Part shown: positions 14,315 through 26,860 of the stretch, in pieces | Layout of the letters: the number at the start of each line of letters is the position of its first letter | Numbering within the stretch: the first letter of the stretch is position 1 | DNA from: Hyperoplus lanceolatus | Taxonomy: Eukaryota > Chordata > Actinopteri > Uranoscopiformes > Ammodytidae | Length of the DNA stretch: 64,000 bases | Reading direction: 5' to 3' | Assembly (NCBI GenBank): GCA_026929865.2 | Contig: CM049410.1 | Span: 17,166,501-17,230,500 of the forward strand | Made by a program: the position numbers and the translations under genes | The notes under the pieces: model-generated | Database searches by the model: none | What the model saw: the letters and a program-made list of their open reading frames with translations, nothing else | Told to the model about the DNA's origin: nothing

Positions 14315-15106
14315 TCATTTAGTAACGTTGATTTATGGTTTGTTTACTCTGGATCCTGGACCAGTTTGTACTGGGTCGCCCGCGAGCTCAGTCCGTCTTA
14401 TTGAAACATCGGCTTTGTTCAAAGCCTCCCTCAGGTTTCGAGAAAACATCCCTCATTTTCATAATCGCTAGACGTTTTTTTTATTGTGGAGAGAGTAAGT
14501 ATGTTCAACCATAAGTGCAACTAACTGAATCCATTAATACAAAGTCAATGAGCTTGGTCAATAAGGCAATTAAGCCAAATACATGCATCAACAATGGTGT
14601 ATTAAAGCTCTTGCCAGTAAGTGGGTCCAAGGGGGATGGCATTCTGCTGCATGCAAAAATCAAATTCAATTATCATCAGAATAATGCCTCTTATTGAGCG
14701 TGTGTGAGAGGCCACAGAGGTGCAGGGGTGGGGCTCGCTCTGGGGATGACCCCCTTCCCACTTCATGATTGATTGTGTGTGTCGGAGCAATTCCGAACCC
14801 AAATGACTCAGGGCGGGCCTATAGCGTCCAGGCCGGCCTCTCGTTATTAACTTACCCAGGAAGAGGGCACCGCAAATAGCCTGCAGTGGAGCCTCGCTGG
14901 GGGACACTGCAACAAACAAAGAGGGGAAAAGCAGCCCCGCTAAACTCAATTTGTAATTTAATCCCGGGTGCTGCCCATCGATCGAGAAACTGCTCCGCCA
15001 ATAGCAGCCAACCTGCATCTGGGCAATGGTATAAAAACACGTACCAATGTATCATCCTCTCTCTCCACTGCCTGCTGTCTGTTTGCCTGAGAGTCGTGGA
15101 GTTATC
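14315..15106. other. Unassigned DNA, possible conserved non-coding stretch
   Basis: No coding exon was recognised. The segment at about 14515-15010 has mixed composition and motif-like words (acaatgg, atgcaaaa, caattatcatca) without simple repeats, the look of a vertebrate regulatory element. This is a hunch from composition only. Confidence 0.35.
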
Positions 15107-16122
15107 TTAGGGTGTATTCACACATGGAAAGTCCGTTAGTTCACTTGCTTTGGTCCAGACCAAATAGAATTTGGATTTTTTTTTGTTGGTGTGGTCCACT
15201 TTCATATTGCCCCTTTTGCAAGTGAACCAGCATTACGAAGCAAAACCACACGTGATCTGAAGTCATTCATTCATTGGACAGACATTCTGGGGTGGAGAGA
15301 AGCAGGAAGAACGAAGTAAAAACTGCGAAATATATCATTGATATAATATGGGGTTAAAAATAATAAAAATGCCTACATCTAGCCTATAAATAAAGAAGAA
15401 ACACATCAAATTATTATTGTTTCATATGGTTATAATATGTAGCCCCATGTCAATGCCACGTTATGTGGCTTCTAGCCTACGATGTGAAACATCATTTTTA
15501 TTGTATTTTTCCTGCTGGACGCGGTCGCGGAAGAATAGGCTCAAACTGAAACACAGCTGATTTAGCAGTGTATCAGCTGGGTGTCAGTTCGCGCAGTTCA
15601 GCACCAAACTTACACGGGGATAGTATTGACGGTCCCGTTGGGAAGAACAATAAAAACACACACTTCATGCAAAGCGCAGCGTGAACCTGTTGGCACTGTA
15701 CGCTACGGAAGACGCTCCTCTCCATCTGATCGCTGATCCGCAGCGTCATTATCAAATGTAATATTTTCGCTCGGGTCCCGGTCAAACCACCACTAATCTT
15801 CCTAACAATGGCGACAACAACACTTTCCCATAATGTGAAGCTGATGGCGATTTATTAAAAAAGAAAAGAAAGAAAAGGCGCAGTGCTTCCTGCAATTGGG
15901 TCGGATCGAGTCCGGCCAAATTCACACCACAAACGAACTGCAGCAGAGTGCGTTTGAGGCCATCGAGACCACCTCTTCAGCTGGGTCTCGGAGCGTTTGT
16001 TTGGTCCGCCCCCGAGTGCGATTGCTGTATTCACACCTGTCTGAAAGATGCGCACCGAGGGTGGAAGTGCACCTGAGTTCGTTTCAACCGAACTAAACAC
16101 AGCATGTGTGAATACACCCTTA
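15107..16122. mobile_element. Non-autonomous PIF/Harbinger-like DNA transposon, 1,010 bp
   Basis: The element spans 15110-16119. It starts gggtgtattcacacatg and ends with the exact reverse complement, catgtgtgaatacaccc: a perfect 17 bp terminal inverted repeat. TTA stands on both sides (15107-15109 and 16120-16122), matching the 3 bp TWA duplication of PIF/Harbinger elements. The interior repeats tggtccagaccaaa-like and ggaccaaac words near both ends, a usual subterminal arrangement. No transposase is present, so movement would have depended on another copy. A hAT origin is less likely because no 8 bp duplication is seen. Confidence 0.82.
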
Positions 16123-17856
16123 GTCTCTGCATATTATCTCCCTAAAAAACAGCATTCTGTCCAAAACACATTGATACTACAGGTTTGAAAACCATCCTGA
16201 TTATCTAAAGGTCTTCATTAGTGAATGACACTGAGAGGCCATTGTCATAATCACTATATTCATGGAGACATGGATAGATTTCAATGGGAAAGTTTTTAAT
16301 GGGAACCCTAATCCGTATAAAACTTCCAAAAGGTGGTATGATGCATATTGCAAAAACAATTCTAGATATGTGGACATTTTACCTTTTTTAGTTTTGTTCC
16401 CCCAGTTTTTAAGATTTCCATCTCTGAGATTTCTGCTGGCAATACATTACAATGGATGTGAATGGAATTACATGTGTGTTGCTCACTGTGTTAAAAAGTA
16501 AAAAACATACTTCAAAAATACTTTCTATTGAAGGAAGGTCTCTGGTTATACCATAGTAACAGAGTTATCAGCACATTATTTTTAGTAAGGCACAATTTGA
16601 GCAATGTCTTGTTTAATGCAAAACACAATCAATTCCTTTTACCACCATTGTGTTGTTAGCGTGGCAGAAGTATAAGATAACATTTAGCACATACAGTAGA
16701 ACCAAAGGTGTTTGCATGGCTCTAGATAACACAAAAATAATGAAAGAAAATGTTTTTTATTTCTAACATCATCAATAATTTTTAAAAGTTGGTGCAGGAA
16801 GTCTTTTCAACATCTTCAAAAAAAACAATGCTTGGGCTCTCTCTGATCCCCCAGGCCATTGTTTCCTCAAAGCCCTCTGGACTGAGGTAAAGTGTGGTCC
16901 TTTTGTTCGGCTGTATGATATTATGTCACGGCTCCCCATTCTGTTTGATCTGAGCCCCTAGTGTTTGAGAGACGATACCTGTGTTAACTATCAGCTGTCA
17001 GCCCGGAGACCGGTAGCTCCCTTCCGCACCAGGGAACAGATTCACATCAGTCACGGCTAAAGTGTTGTATAGCTGTACGCTCCCCATCCACACCTTCCGC
17101 CACTCCACCATATGAATGTGATTTGAGAAAAGTGGAGAGTGCGCGCTGCTGCAAATGAGCGTGGGAGGTGGATTTGATGGACTTCTCCCTAGAAAATAAA
17201 CTTTATCTCACTCCTTTGGTCTTTGTGCCCGGACAACAAGAGCTGGGTCTGTATGTAGGGTATACGATAAACTATACAATACATCAGGCTGATTAGACCA
17301 GGCAACACACTTTGGTTGGTCTGTTTGCCATATGGAGCAAAGCAAGGTCTTTTTTTTATATTAATACGTTCTGCCACGGTTGTAAGGTTGGGAGGCTAGC
17401 CGGGAAAAAACGCAAATGGCAGCTTTTTTCCGTGAAGTGATATGCCAGATTTTTACAAGTTGTGTGTTTTACTTGCAAAAAACCCTATATAATGCTTTTG
17501 AGTGGATTGTGGTTACTTTTAGTTTTAGTATGGTACCCTTAAATCAGATACTTGGATTTTTCTCTTTATTATTATTCTCATAAATGCAGCACCATAAAGG
17601 ATTAACATTTCATTGGCTGACTCCATTTAAAGGTGATGCATTATTGGCTGACCTAATGGAAGTTGCCATGCTTTTACTGACCCCACTCAAAGGCCTTCAT
17701 CTTATTTCCCTTAGGTAGATAAAGAGGATGGACTCCATTGTTGCTGTGAGAGGTCAGTGAAAGACAATCCTATACATTCCGAATGTAACGTAATGGACTT
17801 CTTCCCCTCCCCTGCAATCTCTCTTTTCTTTGCGGCTCCCAGCGCCTTGTCCATGT
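16123..17856. other. Unassigned DNA
   Basis: This is mostly AT-rich DNA with no recognised gene or element ends. Confidence 0.55.
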
Positions 17857-17882
17857 GTATATATATATATATTTTTTTTTTT
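17857..17882. repeat. Short (TA)n followed by a T run
   Basis: About eight TA units pass into eleven to twelve Ts. It is low complexity. Confidence 0.9.
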
Positions 17883-18068
17883 CAGGAGTAGTGTATGACT
17901 CCCAGGTTTTTTATGGGTTCCATGTGTTTGGTGCCCGGTCAGGGGACGAGGAGGGAATTAATTGATCCCTAAAGCAACAGCCTGCTTGTGTTCCCTGCAT
18001 CGGTTTAGCCAATCAGCACCCACTCATTCTCATGATAGTCTCACTAGACTTTAAGTAATATCTCCAGG

Positions 18069-18069
<1 letters not shown>

Positions 18070-18154
<85 letters not shown>
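18070..18154. repeat. (CA)n microsatellite, about 42 units
   Basis: A pure CA run is followed by tacatacataca and then directly by the left end of the dispersed repeat at 18164. Confidence 0.97.
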
Positions 18155-18158
<4 letters not shown>

Positions 18159-18163
18159 TACAT

Positions 18164-18336
18164 CCTTGTAATTCTATCTTTGTGAGGACACTAACTTAAA
18201 CCCTAAAACCAAGTCTTAACCCTCAAACAGCCCTTTGAAGAAGTGAGTACCAGGCAAAATGTCCTCATTTTCCTAATATGTCCTCACTCCGATAGTTAAA
18301 AGCTTAAACCGGTCCTCACAAAGATGCCTGTACAAG
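18164..18336 (-). mobile_element. Microsatellite-linked dispersed repeat with inverted ends
   Basis: The left end (18165-18189) and the reverse complement of the right end (18312-18336) agree at 20 of 25 positions and share atctttgtgaggac exactly. Read on the minus strand, the interior runs gtgaggaccggttt, tgaggacattttgcc, caaagggctgtttgaggg, cttggttttagggttta, the order of a repeat widespread in fish. The copy at 1-105 is the other end of the same family in the opposite orientation. Here (CA)n lies on both sides (18070-18154 and 18338-18360), so the element either inserted into or carries the microsatellite. It has no coding capacity. Confidence 0.7.
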
Positions 18337-18337
18337 T

Positions 18338-18360
18338 ACACACACACACACACACACACA
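18338..18360. repeat. Short (AC)n tract
   Basis: An AC run abuts the right end of the dispersed repeat. Confidence 0.95.
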
Positions 18361-18361
18361 C

Positions 18362-19435
18362 TCACAGAGAGAAACAGTATCTATCCCTTCATCTCTCCAT
18401 CTCGTATATTCAAATATCAACTCATGCTTCAACTAGTGGACTGCCAGAAAACCATCCCATTATGTGAAAAAGTTGTTGGTCTCAATCGCGCTCTCACACA
18501 ATCGGGATGATTTTCAACCTATTATTGTTATTTATGACGGTTCAGTAACTCTGCAACAATTCTCTCAAGTGTTAAATGAGGCGCTTATATTGACTCTCAG
18601 TCCCCAAATCTCAACGCTGCCTGCTGCACAGGATACAACACTATGGCTATACTTTCACTGTGGTCCTGACAGTATTTATGGAAGAGGGCCAAACAGCCAA
18701 TGAATCCCCTGCTCGACTGTCATGATGTAATGCCGACCTTTGCCCTGGGCGTATTTGTCATTTTTATGATTATTGGGAGCATTAGGAATCACTTGGTTTT
18801 TGGGGGGGTTGTCATTTTAGAGATTGGGTTCAGTCTTTTGGAGGTAATTTATGGAGAGTCTGCAATTTCCTTCTTTTCCCGAAATTGAAAAAAAGTGCTT
18901 CATTTCATCAGAGGTTTTGCGGTTCAGTTGTTGAAGCACACACAAACCCACTCTCTTTTTCTGCCTGCACGTCAACTTTCTTCTTTGGTGGTTTTTGATT
19001 TATGCGTTGGCTAATCCGTCACAATCACAAGCTGGGAAAGGTGTTTTCAGCACCATCGCACGCTGTCAAAAAGCGCAGTGGTCTTGATTTAGGGCGTGTG
19101 TGCATCTCTTGCCGCTGTGAAGGGAGGAAGAGGGTTCGGATTTCGAGGCCCGGGTATTGCTGCAACGGACATGGGTCAGTGGATAATGTTGAAGGAAGTA
19201 AAAAGATTTTTTTTCGTTTCTGTAAAGTTTATTTTTGTACGCGTTGGGGGGGAGGGACAGAGGGGATGCTGGGTTTTGCAGCTTTCAATTGGAGGTGATG
19301 GATCAAACATCTTGAAAAATAAACACACACTCACAGAGAGACGCACACTTTGTCATCTACTTTTTTTTATTGCACATGGAGTAATTTGCTCCATGGAGTT
19401 GTGAACACATGTGTGCAAGAACACATGAGCGCACA

Positions 19436-19436
<1 letters not shown>
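18362..19436. other. Unassigned DNA
   Basis: Frames at 18464-18703, 19002-19298 and 19096-19404 lack recognisable domains. No repeat ends were identified. Confidence 0.55.

Positions 19437-19494
<58 letters not shown>
19437..19494. repeat. (AC)n microsatellite, 29 units
   Basis: This is a pure AC run. Confidence 0.97.
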
Positions 19495-19497
<3 letters not shown>

Positions 19498-20040
19498 CAC
19501 TCAATTACCAGCACTGCCTGCCTTGCAGTAACACTCCTGCTTCCCCCAGACACTGACTTTACGTCTAAACAAACAGCCAGATGAAAGCTCAGGTCCCCCG
19601 TCAGAGTTAGCTTCAAGCTTAATGAGCTGCCCGAAAAGGTAATGGATTGGTCATTGCTGCAACTTCAGTGAGTTTGCCTGGATTCTTTTTAAAAAGGAGA
19701 ACATTTTATACTTCATCCATGTCTGGCTGTCAGCTTCAGTCAAACGTCCCGCTGCTCTTACAGTGGTCGGTGCCTGAGCTACAGGGTGAAAATTGGGAAA
19801 TTGCAAGGGGCTGTTAAGACTATTGGATTTTCATGAATCCTATTTAGATAAAAAGCAATGGGTGAGAATGATGTTAATGCATGAGGTGTAATGCTGTTGT
19901 TTTTACAATGAACAAGAAACTACCAAAAACGTTTTATTCTTCTATTTTTTATTATTAAGTTTTATGGTTTGGTTATATATTGTTGAATAAAGCACATATT
20001 CTTTAACACATAGATACCTTTTTTTCTACATATATGTGTA
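19495..20040. other. Unassigned DNA
   Basis: Nothing recognisable was seen. The stretch becomes very AT-rich towards its right side. Confidence 0.55.
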
Positions 20041-20098
20041 CTGTAACAAACCAAATTCCCCCCCCCCCGGGACCAATAAAGTATTTCGGATTCTAATA
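20041..20098 (+). repeat. Possible retroposon 3' tail
   Basis: A C run followed by gggaccaataaagtatttc and ggattcta resembles the cgggatcaataaagtat plus short tandem repeat that closes several fish LINE and SINE families. Only the tail can be seen. No body sequence upstream was recognised. Confidence 0.3.
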
Positions 20099-21201
<1,103 letters not shown>

Positions 21202-21269
21202 GAGAGAGAGAAACGAGTGGACATGTGGCTGTGTGAATGATGCTGATGCTGGGTCTGTTTTTGAATGAC

Positions 21270-21490
21270 TGTCAGGTGTTGGATATTACAGTCCCCACAC
21301 CCTCCTGTTAGTACACTATTTAAAGCATGGGTTGAAATTGGTATGTAAGGCATGGTGAGATGAAGGGACAGATAGTGTTTGTGTGTGTGTGTGTGTGTGT
21401 TTGTGTTTGTGTGTGTGTGTGTGTGTGCGTGTGTGTGCGTGTGTGTGTGTGTGTGTGTCTGTATGTGTGTATTTGTGTGTGAGTGAGTGA

Positions 21491-21521
<31 letters not shown>

Positions 21522-21562
21522 TCGGGTGTCAGGTGTTAGATATTGCAGTCCCCACACCCTCC
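21270..21562. repeat. Direct repeat pair flanking a second (GT)n tract
   Basis: A 36 bp unit at 21270-21305 recurs at 21527-21562 with two mismatches. The shared words are tgtcaggtgtt and cagtccccacaccctcc. The offset is 257 bp, and each copy lies just 3' of a long (GT)n tract. The second tract (21381-21522) is interrupted by ttgtg, gtgcg and (GAGT)n units. The simplest reading is a tandem duplication of a unit made of microsatellite plus unique DNA. Confidence 0.85.
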
Positions 21563-21975
21563 CTCTTCAACCTGCCGTGCTTCATCTCTCATATAGTTTC
21601 GAACTCTTTCTGACACAAATTCTCCAGAACACTGAAAACAAGCGTGTGTCCACTGCCCTTGCTGTCTCCTCCAAATCGTTACCGTCACGACCGACACCTG
21701 CCGAGGAAGCGCTTAAAACAATTAAAGACTCCCTGGAAAGCTTTAAACTGACCGTTCTGCCTGCCAAGAAGAGAATAAGAGTTATAAAACTTAGTAGATG
21801 AAAAACCCTCAATCAAATCAAGTGTGCCATCAGTGTGTATGGTTATTAGGGTCCCCTAATAGCAGGATTCTCATTCTTTTGATTTTATAAATTCCCTGTC
21901 TCCTACTGTAACAGCCTCTCTGACTCTCTGACTCATCATGCTGCAGGAGGAGAAAGCACCAGAGAGAGTGGAGAA
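21563..21975. other. Unassigned DNA with an unremarkable open frame
   Basis: The last 75 or so codons of a frame ending at 21801 have a mixed amino-acid composition and are not low complexity. No family was recognised, and nothing upstream except microsatellite is in frame. Confidence 0.35.
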
Positions 21976-21991
21976 GTGTGTGTGCGTGTGC

Positions 21992-22085
<94 letters not shown>

Positions 22086-22096
22086 TTGTGTGTGTT
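21976..22096. repeat. (TG)n microsatellite with CG and TA variants
   Basis: The run is tgtgcgtgtgcgcg, then a long pure TG stretch, then tatatatgtttgtgtgtg. Confidence 0.97.
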
Positions 22097-22812
22097 TAAG
22101 AGAGAGAGTGTGAGAGTGAGTCACGACACACCGCAGGAGCCATTCATCACAGTGTGGCACTGGCTCTGCCTTGCACCTCGCCACTGTCCATCACAGCCAA
22201 ACCTGGGCAGCCGTGAAAATGAGGCTCCTTTATCTCCTGGTTCTTATGGTACTGTTCCCCTACCTGCCTGTGTTCCAGGATGAAAAGGACATGAGCACAA
22301 GACCCCAGATCAGCTGACTGTCTGTCTATAATGTCTGAACATTGTTAATGGCTGTACAGAAACACACAGAATGGAATTAGTTTTGACACTAAATTAGACT
22401 TATCAGGCTGAATCACCTGGACTATAGTAGAAAAGAGTTCAACCCAGACAACCCCATGAATATAGAATGGAATGATGGTTATTATGGACCATTATGTAGG
22501 GCAATACAAGATTATCTTTCAAATTGCAGTGACCTCTTTGTCCAGAGATTCACAGGTGATGGTTGACCTGCTTTGACCAGCATACAATCAAGAAAGGATC
22601 AGTGTACTTATGTGTGAAACATAGATATTATATAATTGACCTCAGTCAATTCAACTGTATACAATCGTCCTGGCCTATGCGCGTCGCCATCTTGTCTCAT
22701 TTCCTCTTACCTAAAAAGGGCATTGATATGACGTTGGGGGGAGGGAGATACGCCCATCTAGCTGACGTATACCTCCGAGGCGAAGTGAGGCGTGCCCCTA
22801 ATTAATTTGTAA
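22097..22812. other. Unassigned DNA, right part perhaps an older repeat
   Basis: The segment from about 22660 has a CG-containing, repeat-like character (gcgcgtcgccatcttg, gaggcgaagtgaggcg) that continues after the LINE insertion as far as about 23310. No ends could be paired. Confidence 0.35.
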
Positions 22813-23206
22813 ATGTTAACCTCGAGTGGCTGGCGTCTCCCTTAGAGATAGGGTGAGAAGCTCAGTCATTCGTGAGGAACTCGGGGCAGAGCCGCTACTC
22901 CTTTGCGTTGAAAGGAGCCAGTTGAGGTGGTTCGGGCATCTGGTAAGGATGCCCCCAGGGCGCCTCCCTAGGGAGGTGTTCCAGGAGCGTCCAGCTGGAA
23001 GGAGGCCTCGGGGAAGACCCAGGACTAGGTGGAGAGATTATATCTCCACACTGGCCTGGGAACGCCTCGGGATCCCCCAGTCAGAGCTGGTTGATGTGGC
23101 CCGGGAAAGAGAAGTTTGGGGTTCCCTGCTCAAGCTGCTGCCCCCGCGACCCGATTTCGGATAAGCGGTTGATGATGATGATGATGATGATGATGATGTT
23201 AACCTC
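22813..23206 (+). mobile_element. 5'-truncated RTE-clade (Rex3-like) LINE with 11 bp target duplication
   Basis: The element body is 22824-23195. The word atgttaacctc stands before it (22813-22823) and after it (23196-23206), an 11 bp target-site duplication marking one retrotransposition event. The body encodes the C-terminal end of the element's protein, and after the stop come ggataagcgg and a short (GATG)-like tail. A GATG-type tail and extreme 5' truncation are hallmarks described for Rex3 in fish. The first bases of the TSD overlap the tail, so its left edge could shift by a base or two. Confidence 0.82.
22826..23164 (+). pseudogene. C-terminal fragment of a Rex3-like LINE reverse-transcriptase protein
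   Basis: This is a 112-codon open frame. It contains LRWFGHLVRMPPGRLPREVF (about residues 33-52), the RWFGH.VRM signature found at the C-terminus of RTE-clade proteins, then an Arg/Pro/Gly-rich stretch GRRPRGRPRTRWRDYIS and a tail ending LLPPRPDFG. The reverse-transcriptase and endonuclease domains are absent because the copy is 5'-truncated. The frame remains open to what is probably the natural stop at 23162-23164, so the insertion is fairly young. The apparent start codon is chance and no product is expected. Confidence 0.8.
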
Positions 23207-25781
23207 CAATAGTTTAAAAACTAGCGTAATCCAAAAAAAATTCACCCCCTCAGTGTTGTCATGGGGTTATGACCTAAACATACAGACTAGAATTTTTTTT
23301 TTGGCCAGGCCGTAAATAGGTGGATGATGGTAGAACTCGCTGTGGTTGGGGCTTGGTGTACACTATACAAAGATACACATAGATTACACTATATAAAGAT
23401 TCCACACCATGGAGACTATAGAATGAATGTGATGTCTCACTCCTTTTAGAGTGATGCCTTTTGTCTCCAATGGATTACTTTGTAGTTCAGCTTTTTGAAG
23501 CTTTTGGAAAACTTTTCAAAGTCAAAGTGCAATGCTGTCTTGTGTCATTTTAATCTCCACCAGGTGGATCTCTACGGTGCGTTGCATCAATTATTAACGC
23601 ATGAAGCAAAAACGGTGAATAGAAAAGTAATTTATTACTTAACGTGTGACATTTATAACAAATGGACAAATTCGGTAAAGCGTAGAGCATTAAGTCAATG
23701 TGAGTGAAAGCATGAACATTGATAAATTACTGAAAATATGTTACAGAACTATGCTGCAAACTGCTGAAGGAACGGAATAATAAAAAAAACTGAATATAGC
23801 TACTAGAAAAAAAGAGAAAAATCAAACATGACCAAATCCATGTTTTTTTGATGGAGAACTAACCCATTGATTTACCCATTGATCTGCACAATGTAAAATG
23901 CAGTACATTTCCATAGCCCACTGCTTCTGAATAGCTTTGATTACTTATACCGACATAAGATCCCGGTGGTCTGTAAAGAAGGCTTGGGAAACAGTTGGAG
24001 CTGTTCTAAATAACTTTTCTTAACATCTTAAACCCACTGAGCGTCTGATGCTGAGGATCAGATAGTGTTTAGGATGAGACACTAAAGGCTTCTTGTATAT
24101 TTACTGTCCATTCAGTGTAATAAGGGGTTAGTCTGTGTGTGTTATTCATTAGTTAGCGAAACCACATCTGTGTTTGCATCTAAACAGTGTCCTTGTGCAG
24201 GGATAAAGGACAATACGCAGATGGCATTAATCTTTTCCCATAGTGATGGTCGGATAGGTTTTTTTTTTTTACCAGTTTCTCTCTCCCTCTATAGCCTGAC
24301 CGTGGGATACTGTGCTAAACAATAACAGTCTACTTAGCAGATGGAAAGTTGGAACAGTTAAAACCTCAAATCGAAATGACTTGTATAGCTAGCTGCAGTC
24401 GCTGCATGGAGGGATTTTCAAATGGCAGAAACATGTTGTTTTAATCTCACCTTCCTTAGCCCTTCACCTGGCATTGGCTGTTGTGTTTATTCAAGTCACA
24501 TGTCGACCATATGATGTTACATTTACGTATTGGCTTTCTGTTGTCTTTGATCAAACTGTCACGGTCAATTTTCTAACTTTATACAAAATATGAATAACGC
24601 ATCCCTTTGCAATCATCGCCATTTGTTTTTGAGTCAAGGCATTGCTAATTCAAACAGGATTGGATTTGTCTTCAATACATTATTTTGGTCATTTGATTGA
24701 AGTGCAATATATTCATTACAGCTCTGTGGATGTCTATTGTTTACTGCTGTCCCTCCTCTCTTTTCGTGTTAAATGACTATTTGATGGTCAGCTCAAGAAA
24801 TGTGTGGGCCATATGCTCCAAGCAATTTTAACACTGCAGTTTTGTAGTTTTGCAATCAGCTCATAACTGGCACATTCCCCACTCTGTGCTGACAAGCCCC
24901 GGGGCGGTTTTTCAATCCCTCTTCATATAAAACCATGGACAGACATCACACGTCTTTAGGAGGCTCTCCACAGTGCATCAGGGTCCGCTCATAAAGATTT
25001 CATTTACAGCTGTTGAATCAGCCCTCTGTCTCTCTGGTTCTCTACCACCATTCCTCTCCTATGCCACACCGCACAAGCCCTCATCATTGTGGATGACATG
25101 GGCTTGATACCGAAGGCCACTGTGTTAATCACCAGTCACGGTTATTGCTGGAAACTGTGTCACTTCGACCCCTTGTACTCTGAACCCTACCACCCCCGAA
25201 TACCACATCTTACCCCACGCATCCCCCAACATCTATCTCCTCACAAATTATATTGGTCTTATTATTAATGAAAATATCTCATGACACTAAATATAAGAAA
25301 CAATCACCTAACAATCAACATTTTGGTGTGATAAAGAGATTTGTAAGTTCAATTTAAAAAGTAAATCTTATTTCAAGTAGGTGATTATCTTAAATCTAGA
25401 ATGGTGCCACTAACGTAGTACTGTTGTTTAGCATTACAGGCTTATTACGATACATCACACTTCCTATTACTAGTAAAATATACTGTAATTCAGATGAGAT
25501 CAATTGTATCTTGAAGGGCTTCAATATTTCATCTTATTTTAGGAAATTTTACCGATTGAATTTTCACTTGTTCTATTGGCAGATTTTCTTTTCTCCAGTG
25601 TTCAATGCTGGTGTCTGCTCCGCCTCCCTCACTTTAATCGTATGAAAGTGGATTTCTGATCTGGAGAGTGAGAGGGCTTTTAAGTGGATGGTGTAGTATT
25701 GAGGTTGGTATAGTGCGTATGATGGGTGAGATGCATGATGGGTAGCTGGGCAGGTGGTCCCTGTAATAGCTTTTGGCCCTC
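23207..25781. other. Unassigned DNA
   Basis: The first 100 bp continue the older repeat-like DNA into which the LINE inserted. The rest is AT-rich with no recognised gene. A GC-richer, non-repetitive patch lies at about 24860-25180. Confidence 0.5.
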
Positions 25782-26770
<989 letters not shown>

Positions 26771-26810
26771 CCACACACATGCACGCACGCACACACACAC
26801 ATTTTTATTT

Positions 26811-26856
<46 letters not shown>

Positions 26857-26860
26857 ACAC
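26771..26860. repeat. Interrupted (CA)n microsatellite
   Basis: CA and CACG units are split by atttttattttttca, then a 15-unit CA run and a diverged acaaacacac end. Confidence 0.95.

Noticed and set aside
21582-21801. Mixed-composition frame ending at 21801 as a short exon
   Set aside because: No recognisable domain, no convincing splice sites, and the upstream part of the frame is microsatellite. Kept only as unassigned.
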